A stretch of 64,000 nucleotides of DNA from Amborella trichopoda (GCF_000471905.2 NW_006499617.1:3272259-3336258); one strand, 5' to 3'; positions 44,270 through 57,400 are shown, counted from the first letter of the stretch. The notes: generated by a model from the sequence alone, not told the origin. A program made the numbers and translations.

Positions 44270-45180
44270 ATGCGAAACAGTTTAACATCATGCGGCCTGG
44301 ACGTGCACTATGGTCTAAAGGTCATATAGCTGGACCGTAATGGTGATGGATGACAATCTATGAAGGCCATGGAGTGAGTATGGTGGTGGTTTGGCTCACT
44401 TGGGGAGATGGCTCGAGGCTACCCATGAGAGATGGATGATGTATGAAAGGTGAGTGAACGATGGTGACCCACTAACTTACAACGAGTATGGATGACGGGA
44501 TGGTTCACCATTTTGTGAGCATGGGTGAGACTCATTGGGGAATGATGTAGGGTGATGAACTCATGGGAAGGTAATGAAGGTGATGCGCGCACACTAACAG
44601 GTAGGTTAGGAACGACGTGCGTGAAAGTGCACGTAAAGGCGTGTGTGCGTATGTGGGGGCGTGTTTATGGTCATGCCTCCTGAACCTGAGCAAAGCAGTT
44701 TATCGTCATGCGGCTAGGTCGTGCACTATGGTTTAAGGTCATATAGTTGGACCGTGGTTATGCCGTTTTAAAGTCATACAACTAGGACCATGCAATTTAA
44801 GGTCGTGCAACTTGACCTCCGCTACAGTTTAAAGTCATATAGTTCGGATCATAGTATTGTGCAGTTAACTTTGTGCGACCAGGACGTAGACTATGGTTTA
44901 AGGTCATATAGTTTGGACCATGCAGTTTAGGGTCGTGCAACTAGACCTCCGCTACAGTTTAAGGTCATATAGTTCGGACCGTGATTACGCAGTTTAAGGT
45001 CGCACAGCTAGGACCATGGTTGTGAAGTTTAAAGTCATAGATCTTAGGACCATGCAGTTTAAGGTCGTGAAACTAGACCCCCACTACAGTTTTAAGATCG
45101 TATAGTTTGGACCGCGGAGTTTAAGGTCATGCGTCTAGATCAGAGCTGTATAGTTTAGGGTCATGCAGCACGGACCGTTG
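44270..45180. repeat. TTTAAGGTCATATAGTT/GGACC repeats
   Basis: Many copies of TTTAAGGTCATATAGTTYGG ACC alternate with CATGCAGTTTARGGTCGTGC AACTAGACC. The same unit occurs in inverted orientation in element B (20190-20990). Confidence 0.85.
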
Positions 45181-45717
45181 TGTGGATCACCATGTAGGTG
45201 GAGCTCCATGGGGAATAGGCCTGTGGACAATAACCTGACTCCCTAGGGATAACATGGCTAAGATCATTCACGAACTAAGGGCTAGGTGGAAATGGTGACC
45301 TGATGAAGGATGACCAGCAGAAGTGGACCTTGCTGTGGTTTTTTAGGGGGTAAGGTACTCTCTAGGGTGAAAGATGAGACTTTATGACCAGTAACCCGAC
45401 TCCTTGGGGATAAGGTAGGTTAGTGTGAAGCTGACCCACTGGGTATTGGGGAGGTGAGAATGGCCCTAACTTCATTGAGGATGATGGGCCACAGTATGGA
45501 TGTGACTCCTAAAGGGGGATGAGGGACAACTCATGACTCCATTGGGGAGGTCACGGTTTAGGTGCAACGGCCTGGGTGCAAGAACACTAGCGATAGTGAT
45601 AGGGCATACATTTCTTGAAATACGATCGGCACCATGTGTAGTGTTGATGGTTTGTTGCAAATTTTCATCCGGTGTTGAGTTCTCGCAACACAACCGGCGT
45701 TGAGTTCTAATACAATC

Positions 45718-45895
45718 GACGCTGAGTTCTAACACAACCGGTTGTTCAGCTAGCGTTGTGAATGACCCATGATATTATCTGAAGTCAACTGGCACTGAGG
45801 TAATCGACGCTGAGTTCTAACACAACCGGTTGTTCAGCTAGCGTTGTGAATGACCCATGATATTATCTGAAGTCAACTGGCACTGAGGTAATCGG
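45718..45895. repeat. Perfect 88 bp tandem duplication
   Basis: The block from CGACGCTGAGTTCTAACACA to GGCACTGAGGTAATCG occurs twice in succession (GCTGAGTTCT at 45721 and 45809) with no differences that I can see. The identity indicates a very recent event, or an assembly artefact. Confidence 0.9.
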
Positions 45896-45939
45896 TGCTA
45901 GGGTCTTTTCGGAGACACACCCGATGCTATGTCAACTGA

Positions 45940-46130
45940 CACTAAGGTTGTATTTGGAAACACACCTGGCGCTAAGGCAACCGATGCTAGGGTTGTATTT
46001 AGAAACACACCCGGCGTTAAGTCAATCGTTGTTAAGGTTGTATTTGGAAATACACCCGGCACTAAGTCTACTAGCACTAGGGTTGTTTTGGAAATCCACC
46101 CGGCACTGCGTCAACCGGTGCTGGTGATGG
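45940..46130. repeat. About 44 bp tandem repeat
   Basis: GGTTGTATTTGGAAACACAC followed by CYGGCRCTAAGTCAACYGRT GCTA recurs four times with diverged units on both sides. Confidence 0.85.
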
Positions 46131-47980
46131 ATTGATGAGAGTTACCTTGGGCCTCCTGTAAAGCCCTACCCAGCTTGTTGTCGCTTGGCTTCCCTTGGAC
46201 ACAACTTGTATTTCGAGTCTGTGAAGGGCTTTTGAGGGCATTGTAGTCAATATAAGGGGGTAAAACCTCGTTTTTCCCTTATTTTTCACCAAGGGTAAAT
46301 ACTTAAGCAAGTTTTCTTTGACCGCAAGCAGAAAGTGCTCGGTTGAAGTTTCCAGCGAGCAGTGGGACTTCAGGAACAGTCTCTATAGGGAAGGTTCTTC
46401 AATAGGTAGCAGGATTCCGACAAGGGTTTTGCTGAGAAGACCTTCGGCATGCGTACTTTGCCCAAAATTTGGCGAAGTTGTAGAGAATGTAGCTGGGAAA
46501 AGAGAGCTTTTTGGGAATCTTTTCGAGAGGCAGAGGAGACTCCGGCTATTGTTTTTCTTTTGGGAAGAGGCGGGAAACACATCAGTGAGTATTTTCACAC
46601 ATCTTGAGGGCTTTCCAGGAATCTTTAAGGGGTTTCCCGGCAGTTGTGGAAGTTTTTCGGCACCACTCGTAGTGTTGCAGAAGTTTTCGGGCACTTTCAA
46701 GCGTTTTACTAGGGTTATCTCCACTTTTCGACACTGTTAGTGGTGTCATATATGTTTCCCAACGAGGTTCTGATGAAGTCCAGCCCAAAAAGACAGGCCG
46801 AAAAGTTTTCTTGTGAGTTTTCGATCGTGTGGGAGCAATTCCGGTGAAAGACGAACGGTCGTAGGAGGTGGGTCGTACGGCTGCAGGAGGTGAAATGTCG
46901 TGGGGAAGGCATATGGTTGCTGGAGGTGAACCGTCGTGAGGAAGGCATAGGTTGCTGGAGGTGAACCGTCATCCTTGGAAATCCTATGAACATTTAAGGA
47001 GGTGCGAAAACGAGGAGTATCGGGAGGCGAATAGTCGCGATAAGGCCGACGCTAACAGAAGTCCTACTCGCGCTATGGTAACCAGCGTTGATGATTTGGA
47101 GTGTTGATACAACAGGTGTCGACCCTCAAGCAAAACAGCCGGCGCTAGGGGTTGGGCACGCAACCAGTGCTGGCCTCTGGAGAACCCAGCCGGTGCTGGC
47201 TTCAATCGATGCTGATCAGCACGTGTCGCTTATCACAATGCAAAGACTGACGCACGCATGTGTCGGTAAGTCATGTGCGGGGTTGGCGGCGCTCGGCGAT
47301 GAGCTACATACGACGATGTCCATGGGCCGGCAAAAAGTGGCGAAGGATGGGGCGTGGCTTGTGGTACCTGATGGAAGCTAAATCCTCCAGAATAACAATG
47401 AGGTCCATGTTGTTTTGTGGAAGGGCGTCCACTGTGAATAGGGCATGCTTTCCGTCATAGGCCAGTTCCTTGCCAGGGCAGCCCCTCTTGTATGTTTGAT
47501 ATACACGTCGAATGAATCATACGTCGTATGTTCAACATACACGTCAGATGAGATATCTGGCTTGAATGTTTGACATACACGTCGGATGGACAGAGGCTAA
47601 CTTCTTGGAGTGGCTCTGCTTTTTCTTTTGGCCTGTAACCATCCTCTTACTTGTCAGATGAATTAAAGCTAACTCTCCAAGTGGTTTCGCTTCTTCTTCA
47701 TGAGGAGGTCCTTCCTTTTGTGGGTTTGCTACATCCTCATGGGATAGGCATTTGTTTTGGCTTGTAACTGTCCTCTTACTCTCAGATGCAAGAGCAAAAG
47801 CAAAAGTTTTGGTTTGTAACCGTCCTCTTATCCTTAGACGCAAGAGACTTGTAACCTCCCTAGTAATGGGTTCTTGTAACTTGTAACTCATTTTTACTGC
47901 AATATAAAAGAAAAAGGTTAGCATTTTGTTTGGACTATCTTTCTTGTTTTCGCATTGAGTCCCTTTCTTTTGAATACCCA

Positions 47981-49340
47981 TCACGGATAGTACTTCTTTA
48001 GGTATTGCCTGTTGATAGGGGGCATCGCCTCTTCTCCACCAGGATGTGCTAGTATGTAGGCTCTGTTGGGCGGGATCTTTTTTACTATAAAGGGACCTTC
48101 CCACTTAAGCTCAAACTTCCCTTTACGCCGGCCATGCACAACAATAAGCCTCTTGACGGCTAAGACTAAATCACCACGGGTGAATGAGTGGATCTTGCCA
48201 GACTTGTCAAAAGCCGTCTTCATTCTCCCTTGGTTGAGTTCAAGGTTCTGCTGAGCCTCTAGCCTCTTTCCCTTGAGTGCATCCAATTCTTGATACTGGA
48301 GCTTGACTCTCTCATCTTCGGTTATTCCCTGGTGAATAGCTACTCGNNNNNNNNNNNNNNNNNNNNNNNNNNNNNNNNNNNNNNNNNNNNNNNNNNNNNN
48401 NNNNNNNNNNNNNNNNNNNNNNNNNNNNNNNNNNNNNNNNNNNNNNNNNNNNNNNNNNNNNNNNNNNNNNNNNNNNNNNNNNNNNNNNNNNNNNNNNNNN
48501 NNNNNNNNNNNNNNNNNNNNNNNNNNNNNNNNNNNNNNNNNNNNNNNNCAGTTAGCATTTTTTGATTAGTAGTGTGATAGCCCACAGTGCTTCGGGAAGC
48601 TTCTCATGCTAGTTCTTCCTTGTTTTTGATACTGACTTTCTTAGAACATTGCATAGAGTCCTATTGAAAGCCTCAACTAATCCATTCGCCCGAGGGTGGT
48701 ACATAGTCGAGTAACTCCATTTGAAACCGAACTGGTTAACTACGCGATTATTGTGATGACTCCTGAATTGAGGGTCATTGTTAGATATGATCCGGTCGGG
48801 CACTCCGAAGTGATATATGATGTGATGTTGAACAAAGTAGGCCACTGCCGTCCCAGGAACTTGCTTAAGGGGGACCGCTTCAGCCCACTTAGAGAAATAT
48901 CTGTTGCAGCTAGGATGAAAACATGGCCCACTGCCGAAGGGGGGTCAATGGCCCCTACAATATCCATACCCCATTGTGAGAATGACCATGACGCAACTGT
49001 AGGGTGTAAGGGTTTTGGAGGCTGGTGAACCAGGCTGGAGTGTATTTGGCATTCCTGGAACTTTTTAGCGTAGCTTAAGGAATCGACGATCATAGACGGC
49101 AAATAGTATTCCTTCATAGAGCTTAGGACATGACTGGTGCAGCCCACAACTGCTTAAGTGGACTTCTTCTAACACCTTATTTGCCTCTTGGATGTCGATA
49201 CATCTCAGAAGAATGCCGTCAAATGACCGTCTAAAGAGAACATCACCTTCAAGGAGGGTATACTTGGTGGATATTCGATGTATATTGTTGCGTTCGGCAC
49301 GATCTTCCTGTAGCCTGCCATGTTTTAGGAAACTAGTAAT
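47981..49340 (-). pseudogene. Element C integrase (broken, partly in gap)
   Basis: Minus strand. The zinc-binding segment VLEEVHLSSCGLHQSCPKLY with KFQECQIHSS lies at 49185-49040. The core is MDIVGAIDPPSAVGHVFILA (first Asp), then, after a frameshift at about 48900, RIISNNDPQFRSHHNN, where the usual SDNG is SNND, so the second catalytic Asp is Asn. YHPRANGLVEAFNRTLCNVL keeps the Glu. 202 N hide the following part. 48286-47981 gives the C-terminus (LEAQQNLELNQGRMKTAFDK and WEGPFIVKKIPPNRAYILAH). The protein would be inactive. Confidence 0.88.
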
Positions 49341-50176
49341 GGGGTCTCTCCACTCTTTGACCTGCGCAATTTCTGCACATATTGGGTCAAAGAATTGTGG
49401 TTCTTGATTTCGACCCTTAGCTCCTCGACTCTGTGCTATTTCTTGTTCGGTCTTGATTACTTCTTTGGCTGATAGAAGTGCTCTAAATGGATAAGGACAC
49501 TCGGGGAAGATATTTCTCTCGTCATCTGCATCGACTTCAATTCTCAACTCGATGTGTCTCCATTCCGCTACCCAAACAAGCTTGGGTCCTGATGAGGACA
49601 ACTGAATTGTAGCGCCGAGTTTCGCAAGTGCATCAGCCTACAAATTTAGCGTCTTGGGGATGTGACTCAGGGATACGTCTTTGAATTGGGCCATATATGA
49701 TTTTGCAGTATCGTGATAAGGCTTGAGGGTGTCTTTTCTTACATCATAAATCCCTTTGAGCTGTCAGATAACCAACTCAGAGTCGTCGTAGATCTTGAGC
49801 TGCTCCAAGTCGAGATCGAAAGCTATCTCGAGAGAAGGGCCTGATATTATGCTTCATTAAGAGAACCGGCCTGACTGAAAGAGAAAGACAGTGGCAATAT
49901 TCCTCCTATAGGAGTCAGGAATACTACTCCGGCACCTCCTCGTTCCGATTGGAAGGCTTCGTCGAAGTATACCCACACAAGAGCAAGGTCGGCACATAAT
50001 ACTTCTTCATCAAGGAGGTCGCTTGATAGAGGAGATTCGGTCGGCATGAGGTGTGCTGCTAGAAAGTCAGCCAAGGTCTGGACCTTGATGGACTTTTGTG
50101 GGACATATGTGACGTTAAACTCCAACAGCAATAATACCCATCTGGCAAGGCGTCTTGCCAAATATAGGCGTGTCAT
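49341..50176 (-). pseudogene. Element C archaeal-type RNase H
   Basis: Minus strand. The end of the first RNase H is RWVLLLLEFNVTYVPQKSIK and LADFLAAHLMP. The second RNase H starts with WVYFDEAFQSERGGAGVVFL at about 49970: the usual YFDGA is YFDEA, with the Asp kept. It continues through QAGSLNEA, has a stop at 49847, and then holds the spacer to integrase (49601-49200, with EWRHIELRIEVDADDERNIF). The domain pair marks the Tat lineage. Confidence 0.82.
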
Positions 50177-51140
50177 GAGAAATTTTACAGGATCAGACCA
50201 AGTAAGTAATGGTGGAGTTTTTGTACTGCGAAGATCAGGGGATAGTTTCTTTCGGCTCCTTGCATCCTACGGCTGAGGTAATATAATGCAATATCCTTTC
50301 CCTCTTCATTGTTTTGTGCCAACAATGCTCCGAGTGACTTGTCTAAAACAGTCACATACAGAATGAGGGGTTTCCCCAATACTGGTGTAGAGAGCACTTG
50401 AGGTTGAGAAAATAATGCTTGATATCGTCAAGGGCTGCCTGACATGCTTCATCCCAAATGAATGGGGTATCTTTCTTTAGCAAATGTGCATAGGGTTTAC
50501 AATGACCTGGGATGTTCGAGATGAACTTGCGAATGTATGCCAGTTGCCCTTGAAGAGAGTGCAGTTCTCGAAGTGTAGTGGGTGACGTCATTTCTTGGAT
50601 TGCCTTGATCTTAACTGGTTCAACTTCAAGCCCTCGATGTCGGACGATGAACCCCAAGAATTTTCCAGAGCACACGCCAAAAGTGCATTTTAGTGGGTTC
50701 ATTTTAGGTTGATGAAGACGTAGTTGCTCAAATACTTTTTCAAGGTCTTGCATGTGAGCATCCTTCTCTTCAGATTTTACCACTAAGTCATCTACATAAC
50801 ACTCCACCTCTTTGTGTATCGTGTCTTTGAAAATGGTTGTCATTACTCTCTGATATGTGTCCCCAATATTCTTTAATCCAAAAGGCATCATTGTGTAACA
50901 GAAGACCCCTTTTGGAGTTAAGAATGCAGTGGCCTCTTCATCTTCCGGTGCCATCCTTATTTGATTATATCCGGAGTATCCGTTCATCAAGGCAACGGGA
51001 ATGGCAATGGGAAGTCATCCTTAGGACAGGCGGTGTTCAAATCGTGAAAGTCAATATAGATTCTGATTTGACCATTCTTTTCCTTGATCGAAACGATATT
51101 TGCTAGCCATTTGGGGTATTTGACTTCACAGATGAAACGT
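50010..51140 (-). pseudogene. Element C RT and first RNase H
   Basis: Minus strand. RT fingers appear as ANIVSIKEKNGQIRIYIDF and TACPKDDFPLP at about 51110-51010. A deletion of some 16 codons near 50995 then removes the residues before motif A, and motif A itself reads MNGYSGYNQI with Asn in place of the first catalytic Asp. Motif C (CYVDDLVVKS) is intact at about 50795. KKDTPFIWDEACQAALDDIK marks the connection. RNase H continues after a shift (LILYVTVLDKSLGALLAQNN, DIALYYLSRRMQGAERNYPL). Confidence 0.88.
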
Positions 51141-51530
51141 TTGATGAGGGTTCCGCAGGGTCTGAGTCTTTGATGGGAAGGTCCTGCCTTGTGAGATCTT
51201 CTTGCCTTGATGAGGAAGTGATTTGAGGATCACTTACGGGAAGATTGTAGAATTATTGATACTCCCGTATCTTCTTTGCGAATATGTCAAGGAAAGCTGT
51301 GCATTATGACAAGTAATGACCTCTTATCTGATGGTATGGACACTAATGATCTCCAGTTCCCTTAACAAGGCGAAGGGCTTGCCTTGCCTGCTTCGGTGTG
51401 ATTATGCCTTCCTGAAGTATTATAATGAAGAAGGTGTAGAGAATTCCAGGCACTTCATCCTCCTCCTGGATGGTTACAACATGGGAGGCCTCAGCTGCCC
51501 CGAAGGCCTTCTTTAGGTCTTCAAGCTTTA
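51141..51530 (-). other. Element C gag-RT junction lacking protease
   Basis: Only about 390 bp separate the end of gag (LKDIIEALIQKG) from the RT fingers. Read on the minus strand it gives KLEDLKKAFGAAEASHVVTI and further segments with stops, but no D-T/N-G active site, no VLG-type flap and no LLGRPWLH motif. In element A the same interval takes about 1.3-1.9 kb including a protease. Confidence 0.65.
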
Positions 51531-51531
51531 T

Positions 51532-52732
51532 CTAACCCTTTTGTATCAGAGCCTCAATGATGTCCTTCAACATGTAGGAATCATCCGTAGGATGATTAAT
51601 GCTCTGATGGTAAGCACAATAATTCGCCTGATCGTCAAGGCCAGATTGCTCGGGGAACTTCGTTTCTGGAAGCTGGATCATATTTTGCTCCAATAATAAC
51701 TGGAACAACGCAAGGACCCATTCCTTCTCAAAGGGATAGACCTTATTCCTATGTTTGGAGAGATAATCATTTTGATCAAAGTTGGCTGGTGGAGATACCC
51801 TATTGTACAATGGTTGTTGCTTGCCAGCCTGGGGTGTTACTGTTGCTACGGTTACCCTTTTAGAGAGGTCCAAAGTTTGGGGGGGAGCCTTCTTTGAATC
51901 AGTGACCATGACGGCTGCACTTATTACCCCTTTCTGTTGGTTTCCCCGTATGTTATTCTGAGAGCTACCATTGCCCTGGTTATTTGCTGAACTTGTAGAT
52001 GGCTGTCGTGTCGCACCATGATGGCGTGACAAACTTTCTATGCGAAGTGATTTAGAGATCAACTCTGACATGGAGGTTGGATAGGATGCCTCGACATGTA
52101 GAGCGATTTCAGGTCGCATATTTCGCATGCAAATTTGGACTGCTTCCTTCTCAGGCATTGGATTAGGATGGAGGGAAGCTAATTTTCTCCATCTTGATAT
52201 GAACTGATATACAGGCTCATCGGGCTCTTGAGTCAGGGTGAGAAGCTCGATGGTTTGAACCTCTCTCTATCTCATAGATATATTGATAGAACAGTTTCTC
52301 CATCTCCTCCCATGTATGCACCGAGTTTGGAGGAAGTCGGGCATACCATTGAAATGTCGGGCCATCAAGGGTCTCAACAAACTGGCGGGGAAGAAGTCTC
52401 CCATCAGTTGTCGTTTCCTGACATGCCGCTTGAAAGTGGGCGATATGCTGGTTTAGGGAGGTGGTTCCACTGAATAGAGGAAACTTCCCTTTCTTATAGT
52501 TTGAGGGGTACAGGACTTGATAAATATAGGAGCGGTATGGTCTTTGATAAGGCATCACCGCCTGTATGCCTGGAATTTGTTTGTTCTTTAGGCTATGGGT
52601 GACCATAGTGTCAATATCAGACTGAGAGACTGGATGAGGGACAAAATTGTCTTGCGAGGTAGATGGATGGAGGTATACCATCAGAGTGATGGGAATTGAC
52701 CCCATGGCTAGTCGACTGGTCTGCAGCGTCAA
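51532..52732 (-). pseudogene. Element C gag
   Basis: Minus strand. 52732-52217 reads a leader, then YPSNYKKGKFPLFSGTTSLN, HIAHFQAACQETTTDGRLLP and RLPPNSVHTWEEMEKLFYQY, the retrotransposon capsid motif. A frameshift at about 52217-52160 leads to MPEKEAVQICMRNMRPEIAL and the Ser/Asn-rich tail with a remnant finger (NYCAYHQSINHPTDDSYMLK, the Tat C-x-x-H-x-x-x-x-H-x-T-x-x-C type with Cys lost at the end). The capsid would package element RNA. Confidence 0.85.
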
Positions 52733-54466
52733 TACGATCGATCTTTTTCATCATTGTGAGCACCATATCCTCAAACTTGTTCATGTGGTCCTCCTGCGCA
52801 TTATTAGGCTCGCTATGACCATTACGCTAACTGTTTCTCTAGAGAGGTCAACGTTAGTGGCGATAGAAGTTTTGTGAGCTTGACGGGGCGGACATGGTAG
52901 GTCAGTCAGTAAGGGGTCAGCATGCCTCGACTGAACTCGACTTTTGTATGCAGATCATGTTTGGATTGGTTATCGACAGTCTTAGGACCGTGGCTGTGGG
53001 GCCAGTTAACGACGGTCTTGGGACCGTGGTTGTTGAGTGGCTGGGTCTTCATCTGCGACAGTAACCACAACACAGGGCTCATGGAGCTCTTCTTTAGGCT
53101 TCATCATCTAAAGGGGGTAGAAGGGATTCAAGTGAAGAGGCTCGTCAAAATTGCTGTTTTGACTGCCTTGGTCACCTCCCTAGTCAAAATTTGTAAACCT
53201 CTATCACGTTTAACCTTGAGGTTTTGATGGAGCTCTTGGCAAAACTTTGATCTAGGTCATGGTTGTTTAACTCTTCTTGCACAGGAGAGAGTTGTCTCCA
53301 TCAGGTGTGGTAAAAGGATGAGGGCTAGGAACTGGAGTCATCTTCGGCTGGGGAGGATGAAGGACTCAATCTTCTATGAGGTCTATGCCTCGAGCTCTCT
53401 TATGAGCTCCAAAGACATGACCAAAGTGTTGGGGCTGGTTCGGGATGTTACTCTTGGGGAAAACCTTCGAGTACTAAGGCTGAAGGTGCGTGCTTGATGA
53501 AGGAGCAAGCAGGAGCAGGGTCGAATCATGAGGAGGCCTGAGTCAAAGACGAGGGAAGGCTTGAGATGGCGACACTTGTGCGCCCCTTGAAGAAGCATCT
53601 TGAGGGACCTGGGGATCCACTCAGGCTCGTGCAGGTGAGTTGGCCTTAAGAGGCCGAGAACTATGAGCAGGTGTCTGTAAGAGAACAGGTACAGGCCTTC
53701 CCCTTACAAGGTGCGCTTGTGTGTGCATAGGAGGAGGATGAGGAGGTTGTTTCCTGTGTACTCGGGTTGGCGCAATAATGGCGTTGCCCCGAGTAGTGAG
53801 ATGCACATGAATGGCATGTGGAGGAGCTGGCCTCTGAAGGTTCGATCCTGGACATGGACTCGATGTAACAGATGGGTTGCCCCGAAGGGTGACTCGAGTG
53901 GGTGACCCACGAGCCTTGTGGTGTGTGTAAGGGGTAGAGACTGTGGGGTTTCCACCTTTTGTTATTAAGCCTCTAGGGATAGAGACCCCTGGTGTAGGAA
54001 TGTGGGGATTAGCCTTATGGTGATCGACAAAAGCAATGGCAACTTACTTGCCTTTTGCCAAAAGGGACTGGGCAGCCTTCCGACGTACGTTAGAAACATG
54101 ATCGGCAAGTGACTTGCCAGTGGCTGGGTGCATGTTGTGTGGGGCAACATAAGTGCCGCCCATGCATGGCGCCTTGGTGGAGTTTCCACCAGAGCAAATA
54201 GATGAGGGACCTTCAAGTCCCTCCTCACACCGATCTAGGTTAAGACCTGGGAGCTAGACAAGAGGTCTTTGTTCAAGAGGATAGTCAGGAACAAAGTTGA
54301 AGGACCTTGTTCCCTAAGGACCCTCTCGAATAAGTGGATAAGAAAATCCCTGATCCGGATGATTGGGTTATAAAACCCAACAGCCATGAGTGAATGTGAA
54401 AAGATGATGAAAGTAGATAAAGAAGAAACTAGCCAAACAAGATCGAGCCGACTAAGGGGTAGTAAG
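52733..54466 (-). other. Element C 5' leader
   Basis: About 1.7 kb between PBS and gag. Several 60-90 codon frames exist but none shows a domain. The stretch 53600-53900 is Pro/His/Ser-rich when translated on the minus strand, as untranslated GC-rich leader can be. Nothing else is supported. Confidence 0.45.
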
Positions 54467-54485
54467 TCCCCAGTGGAGTCGCCAA
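54467..54485 (-). other. Element C primer binding site (tRNA-Arg type)
   Basis: Reverse complement reads TGGCGACTCCACTGGGGAC just after the LTR end (CACCTAACCA then GCT). TGGCGACTCC-type sites are the tRNA-Arg primers used by Ogre/Tat elements. This fixes the LTR end at about 54488. Confidence 0.8.
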
Positions 54486-54487
54486 GC

Positions 54488-57400
54488 TGGTTAGGTGCTT
54501 CAATCTCGCCCTTCGAAACCCTGGGGGATCGGGCTGCTCACATCTCGGGTTTCGGGGAAGTCCTGGGACATTCGTGAGATCGCTCTCTCGGGAACCTCGT
54601 TCGAAAACGGGGGCAGGTGTTACCAACCGGTGCGAGAGGAATTTAAAAGGTGGGTTTGGGATTTACTCGGGATGACTCGTGTGGGGGCCCTCTTAGATCA
54701 CGAAGAAAGCCCCCCAGTACTGAAATTGGTTTGGAATCGCCTCCCTTGGCTCGTATTCTTCTTATTTTCTGCTTTCTGCAATCACACACATATATGGAAA
54801 AGGTTATGGGATAGGTGGGTTACGCCTCATCCTTTTCCTCTTTTATGAACGTATGCAAACATGCGTATTCAAAAAGAAGAAAGAAAGACGGGGAGAGAAG
54901 GATTCGACCAAGCGAGAAGGTCAGGGCAGTGACTAGGTTGGTGGATAATTGACATAACGTGGTGGCGAACAAGCTCGGTAACTGAAACTGGCTCACGGGA
55001 TTGCCACTAGACGTTAATGCCGATATCTACTAGCTAGCCACGATGGTCGGTCTGTCGTGGCAGTAAAGCGGGCCAAGAGAACTTGGCGCAACAACATTAT
55101 GGCTAGACGACAAGACCGCTATGAGATGCTAACCTCAATCCCTTTTGATCGAACAAGAGAGTAGCAGAGGAATGGTTAAAGAGAAGAAGGGGATAGATGG
55201 AAGGAGAGAGAAGAAGGAAGAGGAGATGTAGTCGACGCTAGACATCATCGACTGTTTTAGGAGATGGAAGAGAGAGGAAGCAGTAGGCGCTAGGCTTCGT
55301 CGACTGTATCAGATGAGAAGAGAGGAAGGGAACCAACTAGCGCTTAGTCTCACCATCGGACAAAAGAAGAGAGGGAATGGACCAACCGGTACTAGGCCTT
55401 GCTGACTGGTAGAGAGAGAAAAGACAATCGACGCTAGGCGTCACTAATTGGTGCTAGGTCTCACCGACTGATAGATGAAGAGAGAGGAAACCAGCCGATA
55501 TAAAGTCTCGCTGACTGATAGACGAAGAGAGATAAGACCAACCGGCGCTAGGTCTCACCGATTGACAGGGGAAGAGAGAGAAACCCAACCAGCACTAGGT
55601 CTCGCTGACTAATAGACGAATAGGGAGAAAACCAACCGACGTGAACTCTCGTTGACTGATAGACGAAGAGAGAGAAGACCAACCGGTGCTAGGTCTCACC
55701 AACTAGTAAACGAATAAAGAGAAAACCAACCGATGCTAGGTCTCGTCGACTGATAGACGAAGAGGGAGAAGACCAATCGGTGCTAGGTCTCGCTGATTGA
55801 CAAAGGAATAGAGAGAAAACCAATCGGCGCTAGGTCTCGACGACTGGTAGACAAATAGAGAGAAAACCAACCGACATTAGGTCTCGTCGACTGGTAGACG
55901 AAGAGGGAAGGGAAGAGAAGAGAGAGAAAGAGAGAACGAAGAGAGAAAGAGAGAAAAACAGAGAAAAGAGAGAAAGAAGAGAGGAAGAGAGAGTGAGAGA
56001 AAGAAGAGAGAGAGTGAGAAGAGAGAGAAAGGAGAGAGAAAGAGAGAAGAAAGAGAAAGAAGAGAGAAGAAAGAGAGAGGGAGAAGAGAGAGAACGAAGA
56101 GAGAGAAAAGAGAGAGAGGGGAGAGAAAGGGTATTGCCCTTTTCTTCTCTCTCTTCTCTCCCTCTCCAAGACGTACTCACAGTCTCAAACAATGAATCGA
56201 AATTTCGATTCAATCTTCTCAAATATCAATTGAAGGTCGAGGTTCTTTGTGGGGGTCTGGCGTGTTTTTACAATGAGGCAGTTATTATTTATATAGAGTT
56301 GTGCCCAAACATGGGTGGATTGATCAAAATTAGACCTAATTGTTGAAAATTAAGATTTAATTGAATTAAAAGAAATTCTAAAAATGGGTGCAAAAGGACT
56401 GTTTTTCCCCTGCCTAACAATGTGTGGGATTTCATAACAGTCCTTGTGGCTGCTCGAGAACTTGCGTGATCTTCTGTGGCTGACTCGGGTTGTTCTGATG
56501 CCTGTTTTATCAAAAAAATATTGTTTTCTTGTAGGGCTCGACATGGCAATTGTTTTGATACCAACTTTAAGCCGTGAATCATGTTTTTGAATCATGATCA
56601 TGAGACATGAAATTTGTTTGAATATTGAAATCTTCAGATCGATAGTACGGTCTTTCGTTAATGTTTTTCTGTGATTTCTTCGTCGTAGTGCACTAAGCAT
56701 GTCATTACGATCGCGTGACAACAATTGGAGCGCAATTTGAAGCCCGAACGAAGATTTCACAACATTTTAGTTTTGGCCAGAATCTGGAATCCGGCGGCCG
56801 AAATTTCAGTAACTTCGTCGGCTTTGTGCATGAAATCTGATCGTCAATCATGTATGTGGTTTGGTCCAATGATAGCCCTGAACCTTACGCACACAATAGA
56901 ATTGGTCTTGCGTCGATCCGTTTTGCGAGGGTCGTGATTTGGTTTATCGAGCGAGGTGTGTCGCTGCTGAATTTTCTCTTCTTCACGGATCGGCAACTTC
57001 TCTCTAGCTTTTCTCCCTGCTCGGATATCGTCTCAAGGCGTGCCAGATATCGAATTGTTCGTCTTAATGAGACGAATACGCTCACCAAATTTGGGAGCGA
57101 TTCGATCTGGAACGAGTGAGTTACGGGCCTCGAAAGTGACTGCCCGTGACTGTAAAAACAGCCACCTTTAATAGTGTTTTGGTGCAGTGAGGTCATACAG
57201 GAATAGTGTGCGACATCTCATGTTTCAATGTTTTCCTCATATTTTTTTTTTGGAGTGTTTGATCAAGCCGAAACTTGGCCCATAAAGGTTTTCTACTGTG
57301 TCGTATCCAATGGCGGGTCCCATAAGGATTTGAGACACTGAAAATGTAGCTCCAGTTGTAGGGTCTGTTTCAGGGTGCTAGAGGCCAATTTTTCGAAAAC

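Larger units (their letters stand above)
42589..47975 (-). other. Element C non-coding 3' region
   Basis: About 5.4 kb between the integrase end and the PPT. It contains at least five tandem repeat blocks, entered separately. 42589-42850 and 43860-44280 match element B in reverse. Segments 46140-47540 (GC-richer, with CTTTTGGGA, GGCGCTG and AACCGTCGT motifs) contain no gene I can recognise. Confidence 0.65.

Noticed and set aside
48290-48585. Frames spanning the run of N
   Set aside because: Unknown bases cannot support a coding call; the interval is integrase C-terminal sequence hidden by the gap.
55783-56346. Ser/Leu- or Arg/Glu-rich frames of 117-130 codons
   Set aside because: GA tract of the C LTR; same explanation as for the B LTR.
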